DNA of 64,000 nt from Flammeovirga pacifica (GTDB lineage Bacteria > Bacteroidota > Bacteroidia > Cytophagales > Flammeovirgaceae), in NCBI RefSeq assembly GCF_000807855.2, contig NZ_JRYR02000001.1:3292054-3356053 (forward strand), in the 5' to 3' direction. The notes under the pieces were generated by a model, which was not told where the DNA came from, made no database searches, and worked only from the letters and a program-made list of their open reading frames with translations. Positions 25,487 through 34,669 of this stretch are shown here, in pieces. The first letter of the stretch is position 1; each line of letters opens with the position of its first letter. The position numbers and the translations under genes are program-made.

Positions 25487-27196
25487 TTAATAACCAGCTG
25501 CTTGTCCATCTTTCCTACTTTCACTAGCTCCTCGATATACTTTATTTTCTGCATCCCATAAAATAGCTTGGTAACCACCATATGCTCCACGTACAAAACC
25601 CACTTGATGACCTCTATCCATTAAACCTCTTATGGTTTCATAAGGAATACCCGATTCAATTCTGATCATTCCTTTATTAGTGGTTTCTTCACCCATTGGA
25701 GAAGCTCCTCCTGTATGGTCCCAACGAGGTGCATCTCCAGCCTCTTGTAGATTCATTCCAAAATCAATCAAATTCATTACAATTTGTGTATGGCCTTGTG
25801 GTTGAAAATCTCCACCCATCACACCAAAAGAAACATAAGGTTTACCCTCTTTAGTGATAAAAGCAGGAATGATAGTATGAAAAGGTCTTTTTTCTGGTTC
25901 ATATGTATTGGCTTGACCTTCTTTTAAAGAAAATAGTTCGCCACGATCCTGTAACATAAAACCCAATTTTGGAGGCACCATTCCGGAACCCATTCCTCTA
26001 TAATTACTCTGAATTAGAGAGATCATATTACCTTCCTTATCGGCTACTGTCATATAGATTGTTTCTCCTGCAGAAATCTGACCTGCATTATAAGTTGTGG
26101 CTTTCTCTCCTATTAGATCTCTTCTTTCCTTCGCATACTTATCAGATAATAATTCTTCGACGGGAACATCATAAAAATCCATATCTGCATAATATTTGGC
26201 TCTATCCTCAAAAGCTAACTTTTTTGCTTCAGTAAATAAATGTAGATGTTCTGCAGAACCAAATGCTATATTAGAGAAATCGTACCCTTCCAAAATTTGT
26301 AACATTTGAAGTGCTGCAATACCTTGTCCATTAGGAGGTAATTCCCAAACATCATATCCTCTGTAATTCACCGATACAGGCTCTAACCATTCTGAATGAT
26401 GATTGGCTAAATCTTTCTCGCTTAAAAAGCCACCTTGTTCTTTAATAAATTTACCGATGGTCTTTGCTATATCTCCTCTATAAAAAGCATCTCTTCCACC
26501 TTCAGCAATTTTCTTATAAGTGTTAGCTAAGTAAGGATTCTTATATATTTCTCCCTCATTTGGTAATTTCCCATTATTCTGTGAAATATAAGTATCCTTA
26601 ATATTCGGAAACCCCTTATCCATATATCTAGGAATTGACTTCTGAATATACCACGCAATCAACTCTGTTAATGGAAAACCATTTTCCGCGTAATTAATTG
26701 CAGGCGATAATATCTCAGACATCTCTTTAGATCCGAACTTTTTATGAAGTTCAAACCAACCATCTACTGTCCCTGGAACACTAACTGGTAATGGACCTAA
26801 AGCTGGAATTTTATCGTATCCATTCTTCTTGAAATAGTCTAACGTCAGCTTCTTTGGAGATCTTCCGCTACCATTTAAAGCATATAACTTTTGTGTTTTT
26901 GCATCCCAAACGATGGCGAAAATATCACCACCAACTCCACAACCTGTTGGTTCCATCAATCCTAAAGTTGCATTAGCAGCAATGGCGGCATCAATCGCGT
27001 TTCCTCCATTTTTTAAAATATCCAATCCCACTTGAGTGGCTAATGGATGAGATGTAGCGACCATTCCATTTTGTGCTAAAACTTCAGATCGTGTAGCGAA
27101 AGTTTTACCGGTCACTCTATCTTGGGCGATAGTTGAGATGGAAAAGATCATTATCCCAAAAAGGGAGAGTAATGTTATTCTGTTCAGTGATTGCAT
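25487..27196 (-). CDS. Gamma-glutamyltransferase family protein (YwrD-like)
   Basis: The 569-residue precursor has a signal peptide cut after IA (residue 24), so it is periplasmic or exported. N-terminal GGT motifs are NGMVATSHPLATQVG, NGGNAIDAAIAANATLGL and EPTGCGVGGD. The autocleavage and catalytic Thr should be Thr379 in GETIYMTVADKEGN. SNYRGMGSGMVPPKLGFMLQDRG follows. That stretch departs from the classic TTHFSVVD form and matches the YwrD-type branch, whose substrate range is poorly known. It may act on glutathione or other gamma-glutamyl or acyl peptides. It is not in an operon and diverges from the outer-membrane protein gene. Confidence 0.88.
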   Translation of the reverse strand: MQSLNRITLLSLFGIMIFSISTIAQDRVTGKTFATRSEVLAQNGMVATSHPLATQVGLDILKNGGNAIDAAIAANATLGLMEPTGCGVGGDIFAIVWDAKTQKLYALNGSGRSPKKLTLDYFKKNGYDKIPALGPLPVSVPGTVDGWFELHKKFGSKEMSEILSPAINYAENGFPLTELIAWYIQKSIPRYMDKGFPNIKDTYISQNNGKLPNEGEIYKNPYLANTYKKIAEGGRDAFYRGDIAKTIGKFIKEQGGFLSEKDLANHHSEWLEPVSVNYRGYDVWELPPNGQGIAALQMLQILEGYDFSNIAFGSAEHLHLFTEAKKLAFEDRAKYYADMDFYDVPVEELLSDKYAKERRDLIGEKATTYNAGQISAGETIYMTVADKEGNMISLIQSNYRGMGSGMVPPKLGFMLQDRGELFSLKEGQANTYEPEKRPFHTIIPAFITKEGKPYVSFGVMGGDFQPQGHTQIVMNLIDFGMNLQEAGDAPRWDHTGGASPMGEETTNKGMIRIESGIPYETIRGLMDRGHQVGFVRGAYGGYQAILWDAENKVYRGASESRKDGQAAGY

Positions 27197-27428
27197 TATT
27201 GAATTGGATTAACTTGTTTTTAATTGATTTTCATAGATAGTATGTATCCTAAAATCAGTTGATAAATATACAATTTACAGTCATCAATCTATAAAATTAG
27301 ATTTTGTTTATGCGTTAGTTGAAAAATATACGACCTACGTTGAATTAACTGACATGTTAATAAGGTATTGTTTTCATTTGTATTCTATCAAAGGTTCTAA
27401 AAGAGCAAACGATCAAAAAAATTATCAA

Positions 27429-30227
27429 ATGAAAACTTCCATAATTCTTCTCTTTCTGATTATTTCCTCCTCCGTATGGGCACAAACAATCCCACTAAAA
27501 GGTAAAATATCCGCTAAAGGAAGTCATGAATCTTTAGTGAATGCACTCATTACTGTAAAAGATGCTGATCATAAATATCAAGTGCTTTCTGATTTGGATG
27601 GGAATTTTAAAATGAACATCAAAAAGAAAGGAAAATATACACTTGAGGCCATGTATTTAGGGTATAATAACCTATCACAAGATCTGATTATTTCTGATGA
27701 AAATGGACATCAAATTCATCTTGAATTAACGCCAATGTTTACCGAACTTAATGAAGTGGAAGTAGTGGCTGATGTACCCATTGTGATTAAAGAAGATACC
27801 ATCCAAATTTCATCAAGCAATTATAAAACTCATGAAGATGCAACAGCTGGTGATCTAGTCACCAAAATGCCGGGTATCGATAAAGATAATGATGGTAATA
27901 TTACTGCAGAGGGAGAAACTGTTAGCAAAGTACTTGTTGATGGTAAAGAATTTTTCGGCAACGATCCAAGTACTGCAATGAGTAATCTTCCTGCAGATAT
28001 GATCGACTATGTTCAAATCATCGATGAAAAAAGTGATCAGGCACAGTTTACTGGTTTTGATGATGGAGAGAGAAGTAAGACCATTAACTTTGTGACTAAA
28101 AAGGATGCAAAGTATGCTTATTTCGGAAAAGCGGAAGCGGGCTACGGTTCTGATGAACGTTATAGTGCTGGTGGTAATCTTAATATTTTTAAGGGCGATC
28201 AACGACTTTCTTTTATCGGTATGTCCAACAATGTGAATCAGCAAGGGTTTATGTCGGACAACCTTTCTTCGGGGTCATCTAGAATGAGGAGAGGAAGAGG
28301 AAGACAAGGTGGTGGAAATTCAGGAATGGATATGTCGACCAATTCCAATGGAGTCAATACAACCCATATGTTGGGCACGAATTATATTGATTCTTGGGGA
28401 GAAAAATGGGATGTAAACGCAAGTTATAGCTATAAAGTAATCAATAATGAAACAGATCAGGTATCGACAACAGAATATATTGTATCTGAAAATAGTAATC
28501 AGATAGTAGATGAATTGTTGGATATGGATTCTCATAAAGAAAACCATAATTTCAATATTCGACTCGATTATGAAGCAAGTCCTAAAACAACGATTCGTAT
28601 TCGTCCGGTCATCAAACTCGAAAATGGAGATGCTAACACGTATAGTTTATCCAATACATCTTTAAAAGGAGGAGATGATTTGAATAGTTCAATGCAGTCC
28701 AACTTCACATCGACCAATTCTGCAGATATTAATAATAGTTTTCTCTTACGTCATAAATTAAATGATAATGGCAGAACTATCGCATTAAATTGGAAAGTAT
28801 ATTATCATAATGACGAGACGTTCGAAAATGCACTCACCAACATCAATTATTATGGGCAAAATGCAGAAAACGATTCTACTGCACAGAAGATCTTAGGAGA
28901 TACAGAAAAATTCAGAACATCGGCCAATTTGATATTCACAGAGAGATTAGCCAAAAACCTTCAATTAAAACTAAATTATTTCCAAAGTTGGGAACAACAG
29001 AAATCAGATAGAAAGACATACGACATACTGGACCCGTCTGCTGAAGATGGTATTTTCTTAGAAGATCTTTCCAATACTTTCACTTCTCATCAGAACATTT
29101 ACCGTCCGGAAGCGGGGTTGATGTACAAGAAAGGGAAAATTAATATTACTACAGATTTGAAGTATCAGTACTCGACTCTATTTAACGAAAGTGAGTACCC
29201 TCAGCAATCCAATACCGAAACTACTTTTGGATATCTTTTACCAAGTGTACATATCAATTATACCTTTGCGAGAACGAAACGAATGCGATTGTCCTATCAG
29301 AAAAACGTCAGTTTACCCTCTGTAACGAATCTTCAAACGGTAGTTGATTTTAGTGATCCTCTGAATGTATCTACTGGTAACCCTTACTTGGAAGGTGAGG
29401 AAAACCATGTATTAAGATTGAACTATAGAAACTTCAATATTTCAAAAAAGCAGATGTTCTTCGTCAATTTATCGGCAACACAGACAGATAATAAAATTTC
29501 GAATTATACGATTATTGCGGAGAGTGATACCGTAATCAATAATGTACCCTTAAAGAACGGTTCTTCTTATACCGCTCCAATAAACTTAGATGGTTATTTA
29601 ACTGCTCGAGGAGTGATGGTTTTTGGTACTCCTATCAATCCACTAAAAACTAATGTGGCTTTTACAACAACAGGCGGATATACAAGAAACGTGGGTATTA
29701 CCAACGATATCACTTCTTACACTTTCGATAAGAGCTTAGGGCAAGGCGTTAAGTTCGCGAGCAATATCAGTGAGAATGTAGATTTTAATATCTCGACTCA
29801 GTTTACTTATCACTGGATCAATAACGATCAGAATACCACCTTAAACGGTAATTATTTACACAATAATTTAAGAGCGAGTCTTACCGTTGAACCTATCCAA
29901 AGATTAGTATTTAACACTTCATTTATTGGTAATATTTATACTGGTGATGATAACCTTATACAAGACAATATCTATAAATGGAATGCAGCTGTAGCGTATA
30001 AACTCTTCCAGAAGCGTCAGGGAGAAATACGTTTCACAGTTTCTGATATCCTAAATCAAAACAGAGGAATCACACGTTCAGTGACTGAAAATTATATTCA
30101 GACAAGCACTTACAATATTGTTCCTAGATATTTTATGCTCTCTTTTATTTATCGTCCGAAAGGGAAAACGAATCCGAAGGATGAAAGGAGAAGAGGGATG
30201 GGACCACCTCCGGGGGGAAGGTTTTGA
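27429..30227 (+). CDS. Outer-membrane beta-barrel receptor with carboxypeptidase-regulatory and plug domains
   Basis: From the ATG at 27429 the protein has 932 residues and a clean signal peptide (MKTSIILLFL...SSSVWAQ). A longer frame starts at 27354 but would bury that signal. Residues 24-105 form a CarboxypepD_reg-like Ig domain (LVNALITVKDADHKYQVLSD, DLDGNFKMNI), 110-230 a plug-like domain (GDLVTKMPGIDKDNDGNI, VLVDGKEFFGNDP) and the rest a beta-barrel of the OMP_b-brl family. An Arg/Gly-rich loop lies near 275-300 and the tail is GMGPPPGGRF. There is no SusD neighbour, so it is not a glycan SusC. The Spy-like gene 155 nt downstream is the likely partner. Confidence 0.85.
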   Translation: MKTSIILLFLIISSSVWAQTIPLKGKISAKGSHESLVNALITVKDADHKYQVLSDLDGNFKMNIKKKGKYTLEAMYLGYNNLSQDLIISDENGHQIHLELTPMFTELNEVEVVADVPIVIKEDTIQISSSNYKTHEDATAGDLVTKMPGIDKDNDGNITAEGETVSKVLVDGKEFFGNDPSTAMSNLPADMIDYVQIIDEKSDQAQFTGFDDGERSKTINFVTKKDAKYAYFGKAEAGYGSDERYSAGGNLNIFKGDQRLSFIGMSNNVNQQGFMSDNLSSGSSRMRRGRGRQGGGNSGMDMSTNSNGVNTTHMLGTNYIDSWGEKWDVNASYSYKVINNETDQVSTTEYIVSENSNQIVDELLDMDSHKENHNFNIRLDYEASPKTTIRIRPVIKLENGDANTYSLSNTSLKGGDDLNSSMQSNFTSTNSADINNSFLLRHKLNDNGRTIALNWKVYYHNDETFENALTNINYYGQNAENDSTAQKILGDTEKFRTSANLIFTERLAKNLQLKLNYFQSWEQQKSDRKTYDILDPSAEDGIFLEDLSNTFTSHQNIYRPEAGLMYKKGKINITTDLKYQYSTLFNESEYPQQSNTETTFGYLLPSVHINYTFARTKRMRLSYQKNVSLPSVTNLQTVVDFSDPLNVSTGNPYLEGEENHVLRLNYRNFNISKKQMFFVNLSATQTDNKISNYTIIAESDTVINNVPLKNGSSYTAPINLDGYLTARGVMVFGTPINPLKTNVAFTTTGGYTRNVGITNDITSYTFDKSLGQGVKFASNISENVDFNISTQFTYHWINNDQNTTLNGNYLHNNLRASLTVEPIQRLVFNTSFIGNIYTGDDNLIQDNIYKWNAAVAYKLFQKRQGEIRFTVSDILNQNRGITRSVTENYIQTSTYNIVPRYFMLSFIYRPKGKTNPKDERRRGMGPPPGGRF

Positions 30228-30382
30228 GGTAACAAATAGTAACGTTAAAGCTCGTTTTAAATAAGCAACTTGAAAACTAAAGGAATAATACTTCCTAGAG
30301 AAAGAGAGATAATGCAACCCCTCGAACACCAAAGACAATAGATTATAACAAAGAGATAAAAAAATAGAAAATTTAAGATAAG

Positions 30383-30988
30383 ATGAAAAAATATATCACA
30401 ACACTTCTGATATTGATGTTAACCATCACTGCATATGGACAAAGAGGACCTCGCTTTTTTATGAAAGGACCACAAGAACTTCCATCAGAATTAGTAGAAG
30501 AATTACAATTTGATGACACCGAAACGAAAAAAGTCAATAAAGCTTTTATGAAGTTCCAAGAAGATGTGATGACCATGATGATGCTCGCGAAAGAAGAAGG
30601 TGAAGTTGATCGCGAAGAGATGAAAAAAGAAAGCGATAAGCTAAAATTAAAACATCTCGAAAAAACAAAAGGCCTCCTTGATGATCAAAAATACGAGCAA
30701 TATAAAGCCTTCGTATTGATGGAAATGAGGGAGCAGCAACAATACATCTTAGAGCTTAAATTAAGACTCACTCCGGATCAAAAAGAAAAATACGATGCCA
30801 TCACAGCTTCATCAAAAGCAACTTTTACTCAACTAAGGGAGCAATTCGAAGGCGATCGAGAAGGAATGAGAGAGGCGATGCAAAAGGTTCAAAAACAACA
30901 AATGATGATGCTTTCTTCAGTATTAACGGAGGAGCAAATGACTATTTATAAAGAATCGATGCAGCAGAGACGTGGGAGGAGGCAATAG
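30383..30988 (+). CDS. Spy/CpxP-like periplasmic helical protein
   Basis: The 201-residue protein has a signal peptide ending TAYGQ and a nearly all-helical mature part, rich in Glu, Lys, Met and Gln. Two LTxxQ-type motifs occur: RLTPDQKEKYDAI near residue 132 and VLTEEQMTIYKE near 182. These are typical of the CpxP/Spy family, whose members are periplasmic chaperones or stress sensors that often bind metals. There are several Met runs (TMMMLA, QMMML). The C-terminal QQRRGRRQ echoes the Arg/Gly tail of the preceding barrel protein, with which it is probably co-transcribed. Confidence 0.75.
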   Translation: MKKYITTLLILMLTITAYGQRGPRFFMKGPQELPSELVEELQFDDTETKKVNKAFMKFQEDVMTMMMLAKEEGEVDREEMKKESDKLKLKHLEKTKGLLDDQKYEQYKAFVLMEMREQQQYILELKLRLTPDQKEKYDAITASSKATFTQLREQFEGDREGMREAMQKVQKQQMMMLSSVLTEEQMTIYKESMQQRRGRRQ

Positions 30989-30990
30989 AA

Positions 30991-31040
30991 TTAGGAGTTA
31001 GGAACTAGGAGTTTTTAATTTAGACAAAACTCCTAGTTCC
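30991..31040. repeat. Heptamer-like repeat fused to a 15-bp perfect hairpin
   Basis: Three near-identical heptamers (TTAGGAG, TTAGGAA, CTAGGAG) start two nt after the stop of the Spy-like gene. The last two form the left arm of a perfect 15-bp inverted repeat (31001-31015 with 31026-31040). The following T-content is low, so it is a weak terminator at best, though it may block 3' exonucleases. Confidence 0.75.
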
Positions 31041-31044
31041 TTAC

Positions 31045-31083
31045 TAAAAAAGCCCTCCCAAACACTATAGTTCAAGAGGGCTT
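31045..31083 (-). terminator. Terminator of the dihydroorotase-like gene
   Basis: The stem AAGCCCTC/GAGGGCTT (31050-31057 with 31076-31083) has an 18-nt loop and A6 on the plus strand, giving a U-run on the minus strand 21 nt after the stop. Confidence 0.8.
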
Positions 31084-31103
31084 CAATATATCTAAAGGAA
31101 AAA

Positions 31104-32354
31104 TTAGTTAATTGTTCTAACCGGTTTTCCTGTAAAAGTCTTTCCTATAAAAGGTGTGTTTAGAGATTTTGATCGGATGTCTTCCTTTGTAAATGTCCAT
31201 TCTTGTTCTGGAGCAAATATAGTAAGACACGCTTTCTCTCCTTTATCAATTTTAGGCAATCCCAACTTCAAAATTTCTCTTGGTGAGGTTGTCAACTTTT
31301 CAATGATAAGATCAACATCTATATCATTAGGCTTATTAGTGATAAGATTAGCAAAAGCTGTTTCCAAGCCAATAATACCAAAATCAGCTAAATCAAATTC
31401 TAATCTTTTAGATTCTATATCATGAGGAGTATGTGATGAAACAATCGAATCAATCGTTCCGTCTTTGATACCTGCCCAAAGTGCATCAATATCTTTTTGT
31501 GCTCTGAAAGGAGGCCATACTTTTTTATTCGTATCGAAGTCGCTCAAAGCCTCATCAGTAATTGCTATTTGATGTGCTGCAATGTCACAAGTAACATTTA
31601 AGCCATCTGCTTTAGCTTTACGAATTAGATCTACAGACTCTGCAGCAGAAATATTAGCAAAATGGATTCTACCTCCAGTATAAGTCAATAAAGAAATCAA
31701 TTTCTGAATACCTAACCATTCCGCAATATTAGGAATACCTCTAGTTCCCATCAAAGTACTTGGTACTCCTTCGTTCATATGACCATCCATGTCCAATGTT
31801 TTTTCATTGGCCATTTCTACCAATAAGCCATCGAACTTTTGCATATACATAATGGCTCTTTTCACAACACCTAAATGCCAAGAGTGATGAATACCATCTG
31901 TAAAAGCAACTGCACCTGCCTCGTACATATCAATTAACTCATTCATTTCCTCTCCCTTTGTATTTTTAGTCAAAGCTCCCATAGGATGAATGTTTACTGG
32001 AGAAAAGGCACTCATTTTCTTTATAAAGTGAATACCCTCTTTGGATTGAATTGTAGGGTTGGTATTTGGTAATGTAGCAACATCGGTAAATCCACCAAAT
32101 TCTGCTGCATTACATAAAGAAGTAATATCTTCTTTGTGTTCATCACCGGGTTCATTTAAAGTAGCACGCATGTCTACCCATCCTGTAGAAACCCAAAGGT
32201 TATTACCTTCGATAACTTCTGCCGATGAAGATGAAATTGATGACTCTGAAATATCAGTAATGATACCGTCTTTAACTAGAACGTTAACGGTTTTTTGGTG
32301 ATAAGGGGAAGTTGAACTTGATACTCTAACGTTGTTGAGCAATATTTCTTTCAT
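31104..32354 (-). CDS. Dihydroorotase-like amidohydrolase lacking the HxH metal motif
   Basis: From the ATG at 32354 (MKEILLNNVRV) the protein has 416 residues with the dihydroorotase/amidohydrolase layout. Where true dihydroorotases have DxHxHLREPG, this one reads DMRATLNEPG (residues 61-70), with Arg63 and Thr65 in place of the two zinc-binding histidines. Later family tracts persist: FTDVATLPNTNPT, EMNELIDMYEAGAVAFTDG, GRIHFANISAAESV, SSHTPHDIESK and TTSPREILKLGLP. Similar proteins occur widely in Bacteroidota under the name PyrC. By analogy with inactive PyrC paralogues that support aspartate transcarbamoylase, the role may be structural. A TTG further upstream was rejected because it overlaps the -7 box at 32367-32374. 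Confidence 0.8.
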   Translation of the reverse strand: MKEILLNNVRVSSSTSPYHQKTVNVLVKDGIITDISESSISSSSAEVIEGNNLWVSTGWVDMRATLNEPGDEHKEDITSLCNAAEFGGFTDVATLPNTNPTIQSKEGIHFIKKMSAFSPVNIHPMGALTKNTKGEEMNELIDMYEAGAVAFTDGIHHSWHLGVVKRAIMYMQKFDGLLVEMANEKTLDMDGHMNEGVPSTLMGTRGIPNIAEWLGIQKLISLLTYTGGRIHFANISAAESVDLIRKAKADGLNVTCDIAAHQIAITDEALSDFDTNKKVWPPFRAQKDIDALWAGIKDGTIDSIVSSHTPHDIESKRLEFDLADFGIIGLETAFANLITNKPNDIDVDLIIEKLTTSPREILKLGLPKIDKGEKACLTIFAPEQEWTFTKEDIRSKSLNTPFIGKTFTGKPVRTIN

Positions 32355-32366
32355 GATGCTGCTACT

Positions 32367-32374
32367 CAAAAATA
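32367..32374 (-). promoter_or_regulatory. -7 box for the dihydroorotase-like gene
   Basis: The plus-strand CAAAAATA reads TATTTTTG (TAnnTTTG) on the minus strand, 12 nt upstream of the ATG at 32354. A CAA (TTG on the minus strand) occurs 26 nt further, slightly beyond the normal range. The leader would be very short. Confidence 0.4.
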
Positions 32375-32462
32375 CAGAAATTAATTTCGGCTACTGACCA
32401 CAATTTTCAGGAGTAACCTCACAAATGTAGTGTGTAAAAAGGATTTAGAAAAAATAAAATCA

Positions 32463-32500
32463 CAAAAAAAGAGATACTTTATAAAGTATCTCTTCTTTTT
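32463..32500. terminator. Terminator after the RsbW-like gene
   Basis: A 10-bp perfect stem AGAGATACTT/AAGTATCTCT (32470-32479 with 32484-32493) has a TATA loop, A7 on the left and T-rich sequence on the right. It lies just past the minus-strand stop. Confidence 0.88.
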
Positions 32501-32509
32501 TAGAGTTGT

Positions 32510-32917
32510 TCAAAGTTGTTTTACTAAACGGCAGACTTGAATTTTACCATCGTGTACAACATGAACAGCATCCATAATATTTTTTACTAATCTTAAACCC
32601 ATTCCTCCTTTACTATGCTGTTTAATAACATCAGTAATTTCAGGTGATTGATAGGTTTTAATATCAAAAGCTGCTCCACCATCTTTTATTTCTATGATTA
32701 CAGCATTTTCAGACGTATTAGAAATAGAAACTTCAATTTCTTTTGATGGATCACAACTATTGGAATGAATCATTCGGTTGGCACAAACTTCGTCAACAGC
32801 AACAACAATCATATCTCTTTGAGTAAGAGGTACGCTGTATTCATTCAATGACGAGAGAACAAATTCACGTATTGTATGAAGATTGGTTGTTTCACAATTG
32901 ACTTTTTTTGTAAACAT
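32510..32917 (-). CDS. RsbW/SpoIIAB-like serine kinase ATPase
   Basis: The 135-residue GHKL ATPase has the N box in VAVDEVCANRMIHSN (residues 46-60) and the ATP-lid Gly motif in KGGMGLRLVKNIMD. Proteins of this type phosphorylate a STAS antagonist and sequester a sigma factor or other target. The partner STAS gene lies 7 nt upstream in the same transcript. No PP2C phosphatase or alternative sigma gene is adjacent, so the switch must connect to components elsewhere. Confidence 0.85.
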   Translation of the reverse strand: MFTKKVNCETTNLHTIREFVLSSLNEYSVPLTQRDMIVVAVDEVCANRMIHSNSCDPSKEIEVSISNTSENAVIIEIKDGGAAFDIKTYQSPEITDVIKQHSKGGMGLRLVKNIMDAVHVVHDGKIQVCRLVKQL

Positions 32918-32924
32918 TGCCGAT

Positions 32925-33266
32925 TTAAAGTGTTTGAATGGCTTCTTCCTTATTTGTAGCTAGATTCAAGAATTGGTCTACTCCTAAAATCTCAAAAACG
33001 CTTTTGATATTCTCTGCTACGTTAAACAACACCAAAGAAATGTTTTTTAATTGAACGTCGTCTAGTCTTGAAGTAAATACGCCAATACCAGCAGAGGATA
33101 TATAAGTTAATCCTACACAATCAATTAAGAACTTCTTATTACCGTCATCAATATGTTTTTGGAGAACAGTATCTAACTCTACAGAAGAACTAGCATCTAA
33201 CTCACCATCTACCTTGATTAACGTGAAGTCATTTTCTTGTACAACATTAACGTCTACTTTGGTCAT
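32925..33266 (-). CDS. STAS-domain anti-sigma-factor antagonist (RsbV-like)
   Basis: The 113-residue single STAS domain shows VDGELDASSSVEL near residue 19 and LIDCVGLTYISSAGIGVF near 47-64. Ser58 aligns with the regulatory phosphoserine of SpoIIAA/RsbV. It is the first gene of a two-gene unit with the RsbW-like kinase. In the classic mechanism the unphosphorylated protein binds the kinase and frees its client; the client here is unknown. Confidence 0.88.
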   Translation of the reverse strand: MTKVDVNVVQENDFTLIKVDGELDASSSVELDTVLQKHIDDGNKKFLIDCVGLTYISSAGIGVFTSRLDDVQLKNISLVLFNVAENIKSVFEILGVDQFLNLATNKEEAIQTL

Positions 33267-33337
33267 TATGTATACGGGTTTTTAAAATTAAGGTTACTCT
33301 TAATTTCACTTTTTTTACAAAATTTCTGAATAAAAGA

Positions 33338-33370
33338 AACAAAGGGAGCGAATTTTACGTACCCTTTGTT
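33338..33370 (-). terminator. Terminator of queA
   Basis: A 9-bp stem AACAAAGGG/CCCTTTGTT (33338-33346 with 33362-33370) is followed on the minus strand by TTCTTTTATTC. It lies about 65 nt past the queA stop. Confidence 0.65.
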
Positions 33371-33436
33371 CCATTTTATAATTTGCTCTACAATAGAACA
33401 GTGATTCTTAGCTTTATGATCTTGCTTTATTGTTGA

Positions 33437-34483
33437 TTAAAGAATCAACATCGCATCACCATAACTTAAGAAACGGTATTTTTCTTTGATAGCTTCTTCG
33501 TAAGCTCTCATCATTAAATCATAACCTCCAAAAGCAGAAGCCATCATTAATAATGTTGATTTTGGTTTATGGAAACCAGTCACCATAGAAGAAACAATTT
33601 TGAAATCATAAGGAGGGAAAATGAACTTGTCTGTCCATCCTTCGTTTGCTTTCAATGTATTTGATGCTGATACTGAAGTTTCTAAAGAACGTAAGGCAGT
33701 TGTACCAACTGCACAAATGTTTTTCTTTTCAGTAAGTGCTTGGTTTACGATATCAACAGTTTCCTGTCCAACACTATAGTGCTCTGAGTCCATTTTGTGT
33801 TTTGTCAAATCTTCGACATCCACATCTCTGAAAGCACCTAAACCTACATGCAAAGTAATTGGAGTAATCTCTACAGATTTAATTTCCATTCTTTTTGCAA
33901 TTTGAGGAGTAAAGTGTAAACCTGCTGAAGGAGCAGCTACAGCACCTTTTTTCTCTGCGAAAATAGTTTGGTAACGATCTCTGTCAGAAGGCTCTGCTTC
34001 GCGCTCTAAGTCTCTTGGAATTGGCGTTTCACCTAATTCTTCGATTGTTTTGTAGAACTCTTCGTCTTCACCATCTACTAAGAAACGGATTGTACGACCT
34101 CTTGAAGTAGTGTTGTCAATCACTTCAGCAACTAAGCTACCATCGCCAAAATATAGTTTGTTACCTACACGAATCTTACGAGCAGGATCAACTAACACAT
34201 CCCAAAGGTGAGATTCTTTGTTTAGTTCACGTAACAAAAATACTTCGATTTTCGCACCCGTTTTTTCTTTATTACCATAAAGACGTGCTGGGAAAACTTT
34301 AGTATCGTTCATTACCAAACAATCACCTTCATCGAAATACTCTACGATGTCTTTGAACAATCTATGTTCGATTTCGCCTGTTTTACGATGAAGAACCATC
34401 AAACGAGCTTCATCTCTGTTTTCTGCTGGATATTGTGCAATTAGATCTGAAGGCAGATCAAATTGGAATTGGGATAGCTTCAT
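33437..34483 (-). CDS. queA: S-adenosylmethionine:tRNA ribosyltransferase-isomerase
   Basis: The 348-residue enzyme transfers and isomerises the ribosyl part of SAM onto preQ1 in tRNA, giving epoxyqueuosine at position 34 of tRNAs with GUN anticodons. Diagnostic tracts include [24 protein letters not shown] at the start (residues 8-31), [26 protein letters not shown] and [13 protein letters not shown], with [10 protein letters not shown] further on. The length is as expected. It is transcribed alone; no other queuosine gene is in the window. Confidence 0.97.
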   Translation of the reverse strand: MKLSQFQFDLPSDLIAQYPAENRDEARLMVLHRKTGEIEHRLFKDIVEYFDEGDCLVMNDTKVFPARLYGNKEKTGAKIEVFLLRELNKESHLWDVLVDPARKIRVGNKLYFGDGSLVAEVIDNTTSRGRTIRFLVDGEDEEFYKTIEELGETPIPRDLEREAEPSDRDRYQTIFAEKKGAVAAPSAGLHFTPQIAKRMEIKSVEITPITLHVGLGAFRDVDVEDLTKHKMDSEHYSVGQETVDIVNQALTEKKNICAVGTTALRSLETSVSASNTLKANEGWTDKFIFPPYDFKIVSSMVTGFHKPKSTLLMMASAFGGYDLMMRAYEEAIKEKYRFLSYGDAMLIL

Positions 34484-34669
34484 GGAATGAAATTACGTAT
34501 TTTATTCTATCTATTTTTTACGATATATCGCTTAACTTTTCTTCAATACACACAAAATGCGTACCTTGAAAATCAAGACGGTAAATTTAACAAATAAAGA
34601 TCAGATAATCTCCAATCAATCAATAGATAAAAGGTTTATTATCTAAAAAATTTCCATTTTTTCTAATTT

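Noticed and set aside
27429-30227. Barrel protein as a SusC-type glycan importer
   Set aside because: No SusD-like gene follows; the neighbour is a Spy/CpxP-like protein and the sequence fits the OMP_b-brl class better.
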